A DNA stretch of 32,795 nucleotides from CAMAUF01 sp046152925. GTDB lineage: Bacteria > Chloroflexota > Dehalococcoidia > Tepidiformales > Tepidiformaceae. Below the pieces are notes generated by a model. That model had not been told where the DNA came from, ran no database searches, and saw only the letters and a program-made list of their open reading frames with translations. Location: positions 1 to 32,795 of the forward strand of contig JBJXFX010000118.1 of assembly GCA_046152925.1 (NCBI GenBank). Direction: 5' to 3'. Positions 7,463-16,068 of this stretch are shown piece after piece. The translations under genes were made by a program, and so were the position numbers. The first letter of the stretch is position 1. Each line of letters starts with the position of its first letter.

Positions 7463-9021
7463 CCGCCACCGTTTGGATGCCGCTCGACGCCGCTGCCACC
7501 TCGGTCGGCGCGGACGACGTCGCTGCCGCCGTCGTCGCCGAGGCCGCCCGGCGCGGCGAACCCGTGACCATCCGGCGCAACGGCACGCGTGGCCTACTCT
7601 GGCTCGAACCGCTGGTTGAGGTCGAAACGTCTGCCGGTCGCATCGCCTATGGGCCCGTCACCCTCGAGGACGTCCCGTCGCTCTTCGCGGCTGGCTTCCT
7701 TTCCGGTGGCCCGCACCCGCTCCGCCTCGGCCCCGTGGAAGACATCCCCGCCTTCGCACGCCAGACGCGGGTCACTTTCGAGCGCTGTGGCCGCATCGAA
7801 CCGCTCGACCTCGATGGCTATCGCGCCCTCGGCGGCTTTGCGGGGCTGACGCGCGCGCTCGGCCTGACGCCCGCCGCTATCGTCGACGAGGTCGTCGCGT
7901 CGGGGCTACGGGGTCGCGGCGGCGCGGGCTTCCCCACCGGGATCAAATGGAAGACGGTCCTCAACGAGCCGGCGGAGCAGAAGTACATCGTTTGCAACGC
8001 CGATGAAGGCGATAGCGGCACCTTCGCCGACCGCATCCTCATGGAAGGCGACCCTTTCTCACTGATCGAAGGGATGACCATCGCCGGGCTCGCTACCGGC
8101 GCGACGATGGGCTATGTCTACGTCCGCTCTGAGTACCCCGACGCCTTCTCCGCGCTGCGCCGCGCCGTCGAGATCGCAGGCGCCGCGGGCTACCTCGGCC
8201 GGGATGTCGCCGGGAGTGGCCGCGCCTTCGATATTGATGTCCGGCTCGGCGCCGGGGCCTACATCTGCGGCGAAGAGACGGCGCTGCTCGAATCGCTCGA
8301 AGGGAAGCGTGGCATCATCCGTCCACGCCCGCCCCTCCCCGCCATCCGCGGCCTCTTCGGCAAGCCGACGGTGGTCAACAACGTCCTCTCGCTCGCAAGC
8401 GTCCCGATGATCCTCGCCGAAGGCGCAGAGGCCTACGCCGCGCACGGCATGGGCCGCTCGCGCGGCACCCTCCCGGTCCAACTCGGAGGCAACATCGCGC
8501 GCGGCGGCCTCTTCGAGATCCCGTTCGGTGCGTCCCTCCGGGAGATGATCGAGGAGATCGGCGGCGGGACCGCGACGGGACGGCCTGTGCGTGCCGTGCA
8601 GGTCGGCGGCCCGCTCGGTGCATACCTCCCCGCCAACGAGCTCGACATCCCGCTCGACTACGAAGCGTTCACGGCGGCCAAAGCCATGCTCGGCCACGGC
8701 GGCATTGTCGTCTTCGACGACACCGTGGATATGGCCCGCCAGGCACGCTTCGCCATGGAGTTCTGCGCCATTGAAAGCTGCGGCAAGTGCACGCCATGCC
8801 GCATCGGCTCCACCCGCGGCGTCGAGGTCATCGACCGGATCATCGCCGGCGACGAACGGACCAAGAACTTCTTGCTTCTCGATGACCTCCTTGAGGTCCT
8901 TCAAGATGGGTCGCTTTGCCTGCTCGGCGGCCTGACGCCGTATCCTGTATCCAGCGCCTTGCGCCATTTCCCCGAGGATTTCGACCGCCCACCCGCCCCG
9001 CCGCAGGAGGCCCGGCTATGA
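7459..9021 (+). CDS. fdsB: NAD-dependent formate dehydrogenase beta subunit (NuoF-like)
   Basis: A 520-residue diaphorase subunit that carries FMN, binds NAD+ and holds one [4Fe-4S] cluster. The first 110 residues form a degenerate thioredoxin-like region. The NuoF core follows with GRGGAGFPTG at 152-161 and NADEGDSGTF at 180-189, both FMN/NADH-binding motifs, and GAGAYICGEETAL. The cluster ligands are Cys441, Cys444, Cys447 and Cys487. Start GTG 7459 overlaps the fdsG stop as GTGA. The 3' end overlaps the fdsA start as ATGA. With FdsG and FdsA it makes a soluble complex that hands electrons from formate to NAD+. Confidence 0.94.
   Translation: MTATVWMPLDAAATSVGADDVAAAVVAEAARRGEPVTIRRNGTRGLLWLEPLVEVETSAGRIAYGPVTLEDVPSLFAAGFLSGGPHPLRLGPVEDIPAFARQTRVTFERCGRIEPLDLDGYRALGGFAGLTRALGLTPAAIVDEVVASGLRGRGGAGFPTGIKWKTVLNEPAEQKYIVCNADEGDSGTFADRILMEGDPFSLIEGMTIAGLATGATMGYVYVRSEYPDAFSALRRAVEIAGAAGYLGRDVAGSGRAFDIDVRLGAGAYICGEETALLESLEGKRGIIRPRPPLPAIRGLFGKPTVVNNVLSLASVPMILAEGAEAYAAHGMGRSRGTLPVQLGGNIARGGLFEIPFGASLREMIEEIGGGTATGRPVRAVQVGGPLGAYLPANELDIPLDYEAFTAAKAMLGHGGIVVFDDTVDMARQARFAMEFCAIESCGKCTPCRIGSTRGVEVIDRIIAGDERTKNFLLLDDLLEVLQDGSLCLLGGLTPYPVSSALRHFPEDFDRPPAPPQEARL
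9005..9010 (+). promoter_or_regulatory. AGGAGG ribosome-binding site of fdsA
   Basis: A perfect AGGAGG lies 7 nt before ATG 9018, inside the 3' end of fdsB. It fixes the fdsA start and contrasts with the unleadered first gene of the same operon. Confidence 0.8.
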
Positions 9022-11858
9022 CTCTGGTGAAGGAGACTGACTACGGCACGCCGAGGAGCGCCAGCGCCGCGACCGTCACGCTCGATGTCGACGGCAAGCG
9101 CGTGACCGTCCCGGCTGGCACCTCCGTCATGCGCGCGGCCATGGAGAGCGGCGTCCGCATCCCCCGCCTCTGCGCCACCGACAGCCTCGAACCGTTCGGC
9201 TCCTGCCGGCTGTGTCTCGTCGAAATCGAAGGCCGCAGGGGCACGCCCGCTTCCTGCACGACGCCCGCCGAAGGCGGGATGAAGGTGACAACGCAGTCGC
9301 CCAAGCTCGCCAAGTTGCGCCGCGGCGTGATGGAACTCTACATCTCCGACCACCCGCTCGACTGTCTCACCTGTCCGGCGAACGGCGATTGCGAGCTGCA
9401 GGACATGGCCGGCGCCGTCGGGCTGCGCGAAGTGCGCTACGGCTACGAAGGCGCGAACCATCTCCTGGAGGCGAAGGACGAGTCGAACCCCTACTTCACC
9501 TTCGACCCCGCCAAGTGCATCGTCTGCTCCCGCTGCGTCCGCGCCTGCGACGAAGTCCAAGGCACGTTCGCGCTGACCGTCAAAGGACGCGGCTTCGCCT
9601 CGAAAATCTCGCCCGGCGACATGCTCTTCCTCGATTCCGAGTGCGTCTCCTGCGGCGCCTGCGTCCAAGCCTGCCCAACCGCGACCCTCACCGAAAAAAG
9701 CGTCATCGCGATGGGCCAGCCGGAGCACTCGGTGATCACGACCTGCGCCTACTGCGGCGTCGGCTGCTCGTTCAAAGCGGAGCTCCAGGGCAACGAAGTC
9801 GTCCGCATGGTCCCGTTTAAGGACGGCAAGGCGAACCACGGCCACAGTTGTGTGAAGGGCCGCTTCGCCTGGGGCTACACCACCCACCGCGACCGCGTCC
9901 TCTCGCCCATGATCCGGGCAAAGATCACTGACCCCTGGCGCGAAGTCACCTGGGACGAGGCGATCACCTACGCAGCGAGCGAATTCAAGCGCATCCAGGC
10001 GGCCTACGGCGCCGACTCCATCGGCGGGATCACCTCGTCGCGCTGCACCAACGAAGAGACCTTCCTCGTCCAGAAGCTCGTCCGCGCTGGCTTCGGCAAC
10101 AACAACGTCGATACCTGCGCCCGCGTCTGCCATTCCCCGACCGGCTACGGCCTGAAAACGGCCTTCGGCACCTCGGCCGGGACGCAAGACTTCGACTCTG
10201 TCGACGATGCGGATGTCGTCGTCGTCATCGGCGCCAACCCAACCGACGCCCACCCCGTGTTCGCTTCGCGGATGAAGCGGCGGCTGCGCGAAGGTGCGGG
10301 CCTGATCGTCGTCGACCCCCGCAAGATTGACCTCGTCGAGATGCCGCACGTCAAAGCCAACCACCACCTTGCCCTGCGCCCCGGCACCAACGTCGCCGTA
10401 ATCAACGCGATCGCCCATGTCGTCGTCACCGAGGGATTGGTCGACGAGGCGTTCGTCGCCGAGCGCTGCGACACCGGGACGTTCAACCGCTGGCGCGAGT
10501 TCATCGCCCAAGAACGGCACTCGCCGGAGGCCGTCGAAGCGACGACCGGCGTCCCCGCGGCGGCCGTGCGAGAGGCGGCTCGCCTCTATGGCAAGGCGCG
10601 GAACGCCGCGATCTACTACGGCCTGGGCGTCACCGAACACAGCCAAGGCTCGACGATGGTCATGGGCATGGCGAACCTCGCGATGGCGACCGGCAACCTG
10701 GGCCGCCGCGGCGTTGGCGTCAACCCACTTCGCGGACAAAACAACGTCCAGGGCGCCTGCGACATGGGCTCGTTCCCGCACGAGCTCTCCGGCTACCGCC
10801 ACGTCTCCGATGTCACGGTCCGCTCCATCTTCGAAGAAGCCTGGTCGGTCAGCCTCGGCGGCGACCCCGGCCTCCGCATCCCGAACATGCTCGACGCTGC
10901 CGTCGACGGCACCTTCAAGGGGCTCTACGTCCAGGGCGAAGACATCGCCCAGTCCGACCCGAACACCAAGCACGTGATCGCCGGCCTCCAGGCGATGGAG
11001 TGCGTCGTCGTCCAGGACCTCTTCCTCAACGAGACAGCGAGCTACGCACACGTCTTCTTGCCGGGATCCTCGTTCCTCGAAAAGGACGGCACCTTCACGA
11101 ACGCCGAGCGCCGGATCAGCCGCGTCCGCAAGGCCATCCCGCCCAAAGCCGGCCTCGCGGACTGGGAGGTGACGATGGCCCTCGCGAAGGCCCTCGGCTA
11201 CGCGATGCACTACGACCACCCGAGCCAAATCATGGCCGAAATCGCGCGCCTCACGCCAACCTTCTCGGGCGTCAGTTATGAAAAGCTCGACCGCCTCGGC
11301 AGCATCCAGTGGCCTTGCAACGAAAAGGCCCCCGAAGGCACGCCGGTCATGCACGTCGATGGCTTCGTCCGCGGCAAGGGCCAGTTCATGATCACCGAAT
11401 TCGTCGCGACCGATGAAAAGACCACCGACCGCTTCCCGCTCCTCCTCACCACTGGCCGCATCCTCAGCCAGTACAACGTCGGCGCCCAAACCCGGCGCAC
11501 CGCGAACGTCACCTGGTTCGATGAGGACGTCCTCGAAATCCACCCCTGGGACGCCGAAAACCGCGGCGTCAACGACGGCGACCTCGTGGAGCTCGCCAGC
11601 CGCGCCGGCGCGACCACCCTGCACGCCCGCATCTCCGAACGCATGCAGCCCGGCGTCGTCTATACCACCTTCCACTTCCCCGGCACCGGCGTGAACGTCG
11701 TCACCACCGAGTTCGCTGACTGGGCGACGGAATGCCCCGAGTACAAGGTCACCGCTGTCCAGGTGCGGAAGACGAGCCATCCTTCGACCTGGCAAGCGAG
11801 CTACGACGAGACGCGGCGGGAGACCACACGACGGCGCGCGCCGGTTACCGCTGGTTAA
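9018..11858 (+). CDS. fdsA: NAD-dependent formate dehydrogenase catalytic subunit (Mo/W-bisMGD)
   Basis: A 946-residue catalytic subunit that oxidises formate to CO2 in the cytosol. The N-terminus carries a full iron-sulfur relay: a [2Fe-2S] site (Cys52, 63, 66, 80), a His-Cys [4Fe-4S] site (His112, Cys116, 119, 125), two ferredoxin clusters (Cys167/170/173/177 and Cys209/212/215/219) and the MopB cluster (Cys243, 246, 250, 278). The active-site segment TCARVCHSPT places Cys371 as the metal ligand, so this is a cysteine rather than selenocysteine enzyme. A molydopterin dinucleotide-binding domain closes the protein. The start overlaps fdsB as ATGA and has an AGGAGG site. No break or missing ligand was seen. 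Confidence 0.96.
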   Translation: MTLVKETDYGTPRSASAATVTLDVDGKRVTVPAGTSVMRAAMESGVRIPRLCATDSLEPFGSCRLCLVEIEGRRGTPASCTTPAEGGMKVTTQSPKLAKLRRGVMELYISDHPLDCLTCPANGDCELQDMAGAVGLREVRYGYEGANHLLEAKDESNPYFTFDPAKCIVCSRCVRACDEVQGTFALTVKGRGFASKISPGDMLFLDSECVSCGACVQACPTATLTEKSVIAMGQPEHSVITTCAYCGVGCSFKAELQGNEVVRMVPFKDGKANHGHSCVKGRFAWGYTTHRDRVLSPMIRAKITDPWREVTWDEAITYAASEFKRIQAAYGADSIGGITSSRCTNEETFLVQKLVRAGFGNNNVDTCARVCHSPTGYGLKTAFGTSAGTQDFDSVDDADVVVVIGANPTDAHPVFASRMKRRLREGAGLIVVDPRKIDLVEMPHVKANHHLALRPGTNVAVINAIAHVVVTEGLVDEAFVAERCDTGTFNRWREFIAQERHSPEAVEATTGVPAAAVREAARLYGKARNAAIYYGLGVTEHSQGSTMVMGMANLAMATGNLGRRGVGVNPLRGQNNVQGACDMGSFPHELSGYRHVSDVTVRSIFEEAWSVSLGGDPGLRIPNMLDAAVDGTFKGLYVQGEDIAQSDPNTKHVIAGLQAMECVVVQDLFLNETASYAHVFLPGSSFLEKDGTFTNAERRISRVRKAIPPKAGLADWEVTMALAKALGYAMHYDHPSQIMAEIARLTPTFSGVSYEKLDRLGSIQWPCNEKAPEGTPVMHVDGFVRGKGQFMITEFVATDEKTTDRFPLLLTTGRILSQYNVGAQTRRTANVTWFDEDVLEIHPWDAENRGVNDGDLVELASRAGATTLHARISERMQPGVVYTTFHFPGTGVNVVTTEFADWATECPEYKVTAVQVRKTSHPSTWQASYDETRRETTRRRAPVTAG

Positions 11859-11879
11859 GAAGGAAGGTCGCTCCGGGCC

Positions 11880-12095
11880 ATGGAAACCGAGAAAATGGTG
11901 CATCGAGCGAACGAAATCGCGCGGTTTTGGGCGGCCTACCCCCACGATGAGGCCGTCCGTGGCGTCGCCGAGCACATCAAGAGCTTCTGGGAGCCCCGCT
12001 TTCGCCGTCAGTTGGTAGAGTACGCCAACACCGGCGGCGCCGGCCTCCACGACCTTGTCAAGGAGGCGCTCGGCGGCGCCGCCAACGCACACTGA
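11880..12095 (+). CDS. fdsD: Formate dehydrogenase delta subunit FdsD
   Basis: A 71-residue protein matching the small FdsD family: an N-terminal MVHRANEIARFWAAYP segment, a central GVAEHIKSFWEPRFRRQL helix and a Gly-rich turn before a last helix. FdsD is a non-cofactor subunit that binds the FdsABG complex and is needed for assembly or activity in known systems. ATG 11880 and the in-frame ATG 11895 are both possible starts; the second begins exactly at the conserved part. It sits 21 nt after fdsA and 24 nt before the acyl-CoA synthetase gene. Confidence 0.88.
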   Translation: METEKMVHRANEIARFWAAYPHDEAVRGVAEHIKSFWEPRFRRQLVEYANTGGAGLHDLVKEALGGAANAH

Positions 12096-12119
12096 ACCAG
12101 CGAAGGAAGCAACGACTCC

Positions 12120-14243
12120 ATGCCGACTGCCGTCCGGAACATCATCGAAGCCGCGCGCGCCGCGGGCCGCACCCACCTCTCTGCCCTCGACGCCCGCGCC
12201 CTCTGCGAAGCCTATGGCATCCCCATGCCCGGCGACGGTCTCGCCGCCTCCGCCGATGAAGCCGCGGCGCTCGCCAGCCAGTTCGGCTACCCCGTCGTCC
12301 TCAAAGTCGCCTCCGCGGACATCGTCCACAAGACTGATGCCGGCGGCGTTATCGTCGGCCTCGCCGATGACTCCGCCGTCCGCGCCGCCTACGCCCAGAT
12401 CCTCACCAGCGCAAAGGCCTACAAGGCCGACGCCCGGATCGACGGCGTCCAAGTCCAGAAGATGGTCCCGAGCGGCCTCGAAGTGATCGTCGGGGCCGTC
12501 ACCGACAAGAGCTTCGGCAAGCTCGTCGCCTTCGGCATCGGCGGCGTGTTGGTCGAAGTCCTCAACGACATCACCTTCCGCCTCGCCCCGGCCTCGCAGG
12601 CCGAAGCCGCCTCGATGCTCGACTCGATCAAGGCCGCCAAGCTGCTCGACGGCGTCCGCGGCGCCCCGCCGGTCAACCGCGATGCCCTCGCTGGTATCAT
12701 CGCGTCCGTCAGCCGGCTCGTCGCCGAAAACCCCGAGATCCAAGAACTCGACCTCAACCCCGTGATCGCCACCCCGGGCGGCGCGATCGCCGTCGATGCC
12801 CGGATTGCGCTCGACTTCACGCCGGTCGTCCCCCATCGCCGCCCGCCACACGACGAGATCGTCCGGGCGATGAACCGGATCATGAAGCCCGACGCCGTAG
12901 CCGTGATCGGGGCGAGCGCCGAGGCCGGCAAGATCGGCAACTCGGTCATGAAGAACCTGATCAACGGAGGCTACGAGGGCCGGATCTACCCAATCCACCC
13001 CAAGGCCAAGGAGATCGAGGGCGTCAAGGTCTACAAATCGGTCAAGGACTGCCCGACGGACATCGATGTCGCCGTGTTCGCCATCCCGGCGGCGCTCGTC
13101 CCGGCCGCCCTCATCGAATGCGGCGAAAAGGGCATCCCCGGCGCCGTCCTCATCCCCTCCGGCTTCGCCGAAACCGGCAACCACGAAGCCCAGGAAGAGA
13201 TCAAGCGGATCGGCGAGCAGTACAACGTTCGCCTGATGGGCCCGAACATCTACGGCTTCTACTACACGCACAAGAACCTCTGTGCGACGTTTTGCACGGC
13301 CTACGACGTGCGAGGCCAGGTCGCGCTCTCCTCGCAGTCGGGCGGCATCGGCATGGCGATCGTCGGCTTTAGCCGCAGCGCCGGGATGGGCGTCTCCGCC
13401 ATCGTCGGCCTCGGCAACAAGTCCGATATCGACGAAGACGACCTCCTGACGTTCTTCGAACAAGACGACAACACCCAGGTCATCGCCCAGCATTTCGAAG
13501 ACCTCAAAGACGGCCGCGCCTTCGCCGAAGTCGCCCAGCGCGTATCGAAGAAGAAGCCCGTGATCGCGCTCAAGGCCGGACGCACGAGCGCGGGCGCGAA
13601 GGCCGCCAGCTCACACACTGGCGCCCTCGCCGGCAACGACCGCGTCTACGACGACATCCTCCGCAGCGCCGGCGTGATCCGCGCCTATGCCCTCAAGGAC
13701 CTGCTCGAATACGCCCGCGCGATCCCCGCCCTGCCCACCCCGAAGGGCGAGAACGTCGTCATCATCACGGGCGCGGGCGGCAGCGGCGTCCTCCTTTCCG
13801 ATGCCTGCGTCGATAACGGCCTCAACCTCATGAAGATGCCCGACGACCTCGACGCCGCCTTCCGTAAGTTCATCCCGCCGTTCGGCGCGGCCGGCAACCC
13901 GGTTGATATCACGGGTGGCGAGCCGCCCACGACTTACCGCAACACGATCGCCCTCGCCCTCGAAGACGAGCGCATCCACTCGGTCATCCTCGGGTATTGG
14001 CACACGATCATCACGCCGCCGATGGTCTTCGCGAACCTCGTGGTCGATGTCGTCGCGGAGATGAAGGCGAAGGGCATCCACAAGCCGGTTGTCGCCTCGC
14101 TCGCCGGAGACGTCGAGGTCGAACAAGCCGCCGCGTTCCTCTACGCCCACGGCATCCCCGCCTATGCCTACACGACGGAGACGCCGGTCCAGGTGTTGGG
14201 CGCGAAATACCGCTGGGCGCGCTCGGCAGGGCTCCTGGGGTAG
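12120..14243 (+). CDS. NDP-forming acyl-CoA synthetase, fused beta-alpha type
   Basis: A 707-residue fusion of both subunits of an ADP-forming acyl-CoA synthetase. Residues 1-235 are the ATP-grasp (beta) part, with the phosphate-relay His70 in IVHKTDAGGV. The CoA-binding Rossmann part starts near 258 (AVAVIGASAEAGKIG). The ligase part holds SSHTGA with His499, the residue phosphorylated in the family. The reaction is acyl-CoA + ADP + Pi to acid + CoA + ATP, or the reverse. Acetate is the usual substrate, but the acid cannot be read from sequence. The beta-first order is the swapped arrangement. It follows fdsD by 24 nt and probably shares its transcript, with a GGAAG site upstream. Confidence 0.88.
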   Translation: MPTAVRNIIEAARAAGRTHLSALDARALCEAYGIPMPGDGLAASADEAAALASQFGYPVVLKVASADIVHKTDAGGVIVGLADDSAVRAAYAQILTSAKAYKADARIDGVQVQKMVPSGLEVIVGAVTDKSFGKLVAFGIGGVLVEVLNDITFRLAPASQAEAASMLDSIKAAKLLDGVRGAPPVNRDALAGIIASVSRLVAENPEIQELDLNPVIATPGGAIAVDARIALDFTPVVPHRRPPHDEIVRAMNRIMKPDAVAVIGASAEAGKIGNSVMKNLINGGYEGRIYPIHPKAKEIEGVKVYKSVKDCPTDIDVAVFAIPAALVPAALIECGEKGIPGAVLIPSGFAETGNHEAQEEIKRIGEQYNVRLMGPNIYGFYYTHKNLCATFCTAYDVRGQVALSSQSGGIGMAIVGFSRSAGMGVSAIVGLGNKSDIDEDDLLTFFEQDDNTQVIAQHFEDLKDGRAFAEVAQRVSKKKPVIALKAGRTSAGAKAASSHTGALAGNDRVYDDILRSAGVIRAYALKDLLEYARAIPALPTPKGENVVIITGAGGSGVLLSDACVDNGLNLMKMPDDLDAAFRKFIPPFGAAGNPVDITGGEPPTTYRNTIALALEDERIHSVILGYWHTIITPPMVFANLVVDVVAEMKAKGIHKPVVASLAGDVEVEQAAAFLYAHGIPAYAYTTETPVQVLGAKYRWARSAGLLG

Positions 14244-14279
14244 CGCCGCCCTCCAACCGCAGACGATACTAGCGATGCG

Positions 14280-14300
14280 GGCGCAGCATCTGGCTGCGCC
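14280..14300. repeat. Perfect 8-bp stem-loop downstream of the fds/acd operon
   Basis: Arms GGCGCAGC (14280-14287) and GCTGCGCC (14293-14300) flank the loop ATCTG. It lies 37 nt after the synthetase stop and 16 nt before the AAA ATPase start. No T-run follows, so it is not a standard intrinsic terminator; it could still define a 3' end, or be a dispersed palindromic element. Confidence 0.45.
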
Positions 14301-14315
14301 TACTCGGAGGGATCT

Positions 14316-15482
14316 GTGCTCTTCCGCCGTCTCAAGGTCAGCGGGCTGCTCTCATTCGGGCCGACGGGCATCGACCTGGAGATGAAGCCGCTGAACGTGC
14401 TAATCGGGCCCAACGGCTCCGGCAAGTCGAACCTGCTGGACATCCTGGCGGTCCTGAAGTCGGCACCCTCGGAGTTCTTTGATCCCATCCTCCTGGGCGG
14501 GGGCACGCAAGCCTGGCGCTGGAAGCCAGATCGCCCCCTCCTAGACAATCCCTTTCCGGCCTACGACGCCCTCGTTCAGGTCGACATATTCGACCGTCAT
14601 CCAGACGTACATGTAGTACATGAGATTCATTTGAACATGCTCGGGCTAAAGCCGGAAATTCAACTTGAGCACATCCGAACCGAGGTAGGCGGCGGCGCCC
14701 CTCAAGTGCACTACGTGAATCAGTTTGGCTCCGGTGAGTTCCGCCCCAGAAAGAACGTAGTTCGCCCCGTCCGTGCAGAGTCTCACCGGTCTGTCCTCGC
14801 TCAATTCAAGGATCCGCTGAAATTGCGCGAGTTTGGCGCGCTCCAACGTGCCTACTCCGGAATCAACCTGCACCGGAACTGGACGTTCGGCCCACGCGCG
14901 CCGCTACGAACAGCCCCGCGGGCTGACGAGCGCTTTGACGTCCTCCAGGACGGCGGCGGCAACCTCGCCCTCGTCATCTCCAACTTCCCTCCGCCGGTCA
15001 AACGCAGGCTGGTCGAGTCCCTGCGCGAGTTGATCGACGGCGTGCAGGGCATTGATACGCCGGCGCGGGCTGGGATCGTCGACCTCTTCCTCGACGAGGG
15101 CGACGACAGACAGATCCCGGCCTCACGCCTTTCGGATGGCACCCTGCGGTACCTCAGCCTCCTTGCCATCCTCCTCAACCCAGAGCCGCCGCCGCTGGTC
15201 GCCATCGAGGAGCCCGAGCTCGGGCTCCATCCTGACGTCATCCCGCACATCGCCAAGCTTCTCGTCGAGGCGAGTAGCCGGATGCAGCTCGTGGTGACCA
15301 CGCACTCGCGGATGCTCGTCGATTGCCTCAACGAGACCCCGGAGAGCGTCGTGGTCTGCGAGCGGGTCGACGGCGAGTCGCAGTTCCGGCGTCTGGACCC
15401 CGAGGTGATGAAGCATTGGCTCGACAAGTACTCCCTCGGTGAGCTCTGGAGCGACGGTGTTATCGGCGGGAACCGATGGTGA
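14316..15482 (+). CDS. AAA family ATPase (RecF/OLD-like, AAA_21)
   Basis: A 388-residue ABC-type ATPase of the SMC/RecF/OLD group. Walker A is GPNGSGKSN at residues 31-39. The ABC signature is SDGTLRYL, about residue 275, and Walker B is LVAIEEPELGLHPD around 294-307. The switch TTHSRML follows. There is no fused TOPRIM domain; the next gene, overlapping by 7 nt, appears to supply one. GTG 14316 has a GGAGGG site. Codons such as ATA, CTA, GTA and TTG are more common here than in neighbours, notably at 14570-14830, which suggests acquisition by transfer. Probable role is a sensor or motor in a nucleic-acid-directed defence cassette. Confidence 0.85.
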   Translation: MLFRRLKVSGLLSFGPTGIDLEMKPLNVLIGPNGSGKSNLLDILAVLKSAPSEFFDPILLGGGTQAWRWKPDRPLLDNPFPAYDALVQVDIFDRHPDVHVVHEIHLNMLGLKPEIQLEHIRTEVGGGAPQVHYVNQFGSGEFRPRKNVVRPVRAESHRSVLAQFKDPLKLREFGALQRAYSGINLHRNWTFGPRAPLRTAPRADERFDVLQDGGGNLALVISNFPPPVKRRLVESLRELIDGVQGIDTPARAGIVDLFLDEGDDRQIPASRLSDGTLRYLSLLAILLNPEPPPLVAIEEPELGLHPDVIPHIAKLLVEASSRMQLVVTTHSRMLVDCLNETPESVVVCERVDGESQFRRLDPEVMKHWLDKYSLGELWSDGVIGGNRW

Positions 15483-16060
15483 GCGTCGCGATCGTCGTTG
15501 AGGGCGGTGGGCGAGGCGAACTCCATGCCGCCGCGTTTAAGCGGGGCTGGGGCGCCTTCTTCCGGCGTGCCGGCGTCTCGAGCATCAGTGTCGTCCGGGG
15601 CGGCGCCCGCGAGCGGGCCTTCGACCTGTTCAAACGGCTCGTCGCAACCCGCGACGGCCTCGTCGTGCTCCTCGTAGATTCAGAAAGTGCTGTTGAGCCA
15701 GGCCAAACCCCCTGGGGGCATTTGAAGGCGCGAGACGGCTGGGACCGTCCCGCCGCGGCGGACCAAGACTCGGCCTACCTCATGGTCCAAACGACCGAGA
15801 CTTGGCTGATCGCCGATCGGGAGGCGTTGGCACGCCACTTTGGCAGGGGATTCCGCGACTCCGCTTTGCCGACCCGAGCCAACCTTGAGGACGTCCCCAA
15901 GGCGGAGGCCGAAGCGAAGCTCAAGGCCGCGACCCGCGACTGTCCGGCCCCCTTTGAGAAGCGCCACGCCTGGGAGATCCTCGCCATGCTGGACGCCAGC
16001 AGAGTCGAGGCCGCCTGCCCTCACGCAAAGCACCTCCTCGAACGTCTCCGCACCGGGTGA
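15476..16060 (+). CDS. DUF4276 (TOPRIM-like) family protein
   Basis: A 194-residue protein of the DUF4276 family. The opening VAIVVEGGGRGE strand with an acidic residue, the VVLLVDSES segment and the DSAYLMVQTTETWLIAD block are the family landmarks and fit a TOPRIM-like metal-binding fold, which would make it a candidate nuclease. ATG 15476 overlaps the ATPase stop by 7 nt; GTG 15479 would give a GTGA overlap. The tight pairing with an OLD-like ATPase resembles a split OLD nuclease and anti-phage pairs such as PARIS (AAA + DUF4435), though the second partner is a different family. It converges on the SGNH hydrolase gene with an 8-nt gap. Confidence 0.78.
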   Translation: MVSVAIVVEGGGRGELHAAAFKRGWGAFFRRAGVSSISVVRGGARERAFDLFKRLVATRDGLVVLLVDSESAVEPGQTPWGHLKARDGWDRPAAADQDSAYLMVQTTETWLIADREALARHFGRGFRDSALPTRANLEDVPKAEAEAKLKAATRDCPAPFEKRHAWEILAMLDASRVEAACPHAKHLLERLRTG

Positions 16061-16068
16061 GAGCGGCC

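Noticed and set aside
10128..10130. Selenocysteine (UGA) at the formate dehydrogenase active site
   Set aside because: The codon is TGC (Cys371), with no in-frame TGA in the gene.
8901..13493. A 1530-codon open frame on the minus strand across fdsB, fdsA and the acyl-CoA synthetase gene
   Set aside because: It is antisense to three well-recognised genes and gives an Asp/Ala/Gly/Val-rich, low-complexity peptide. High GC at third positions removes antisense stops and explains the length.
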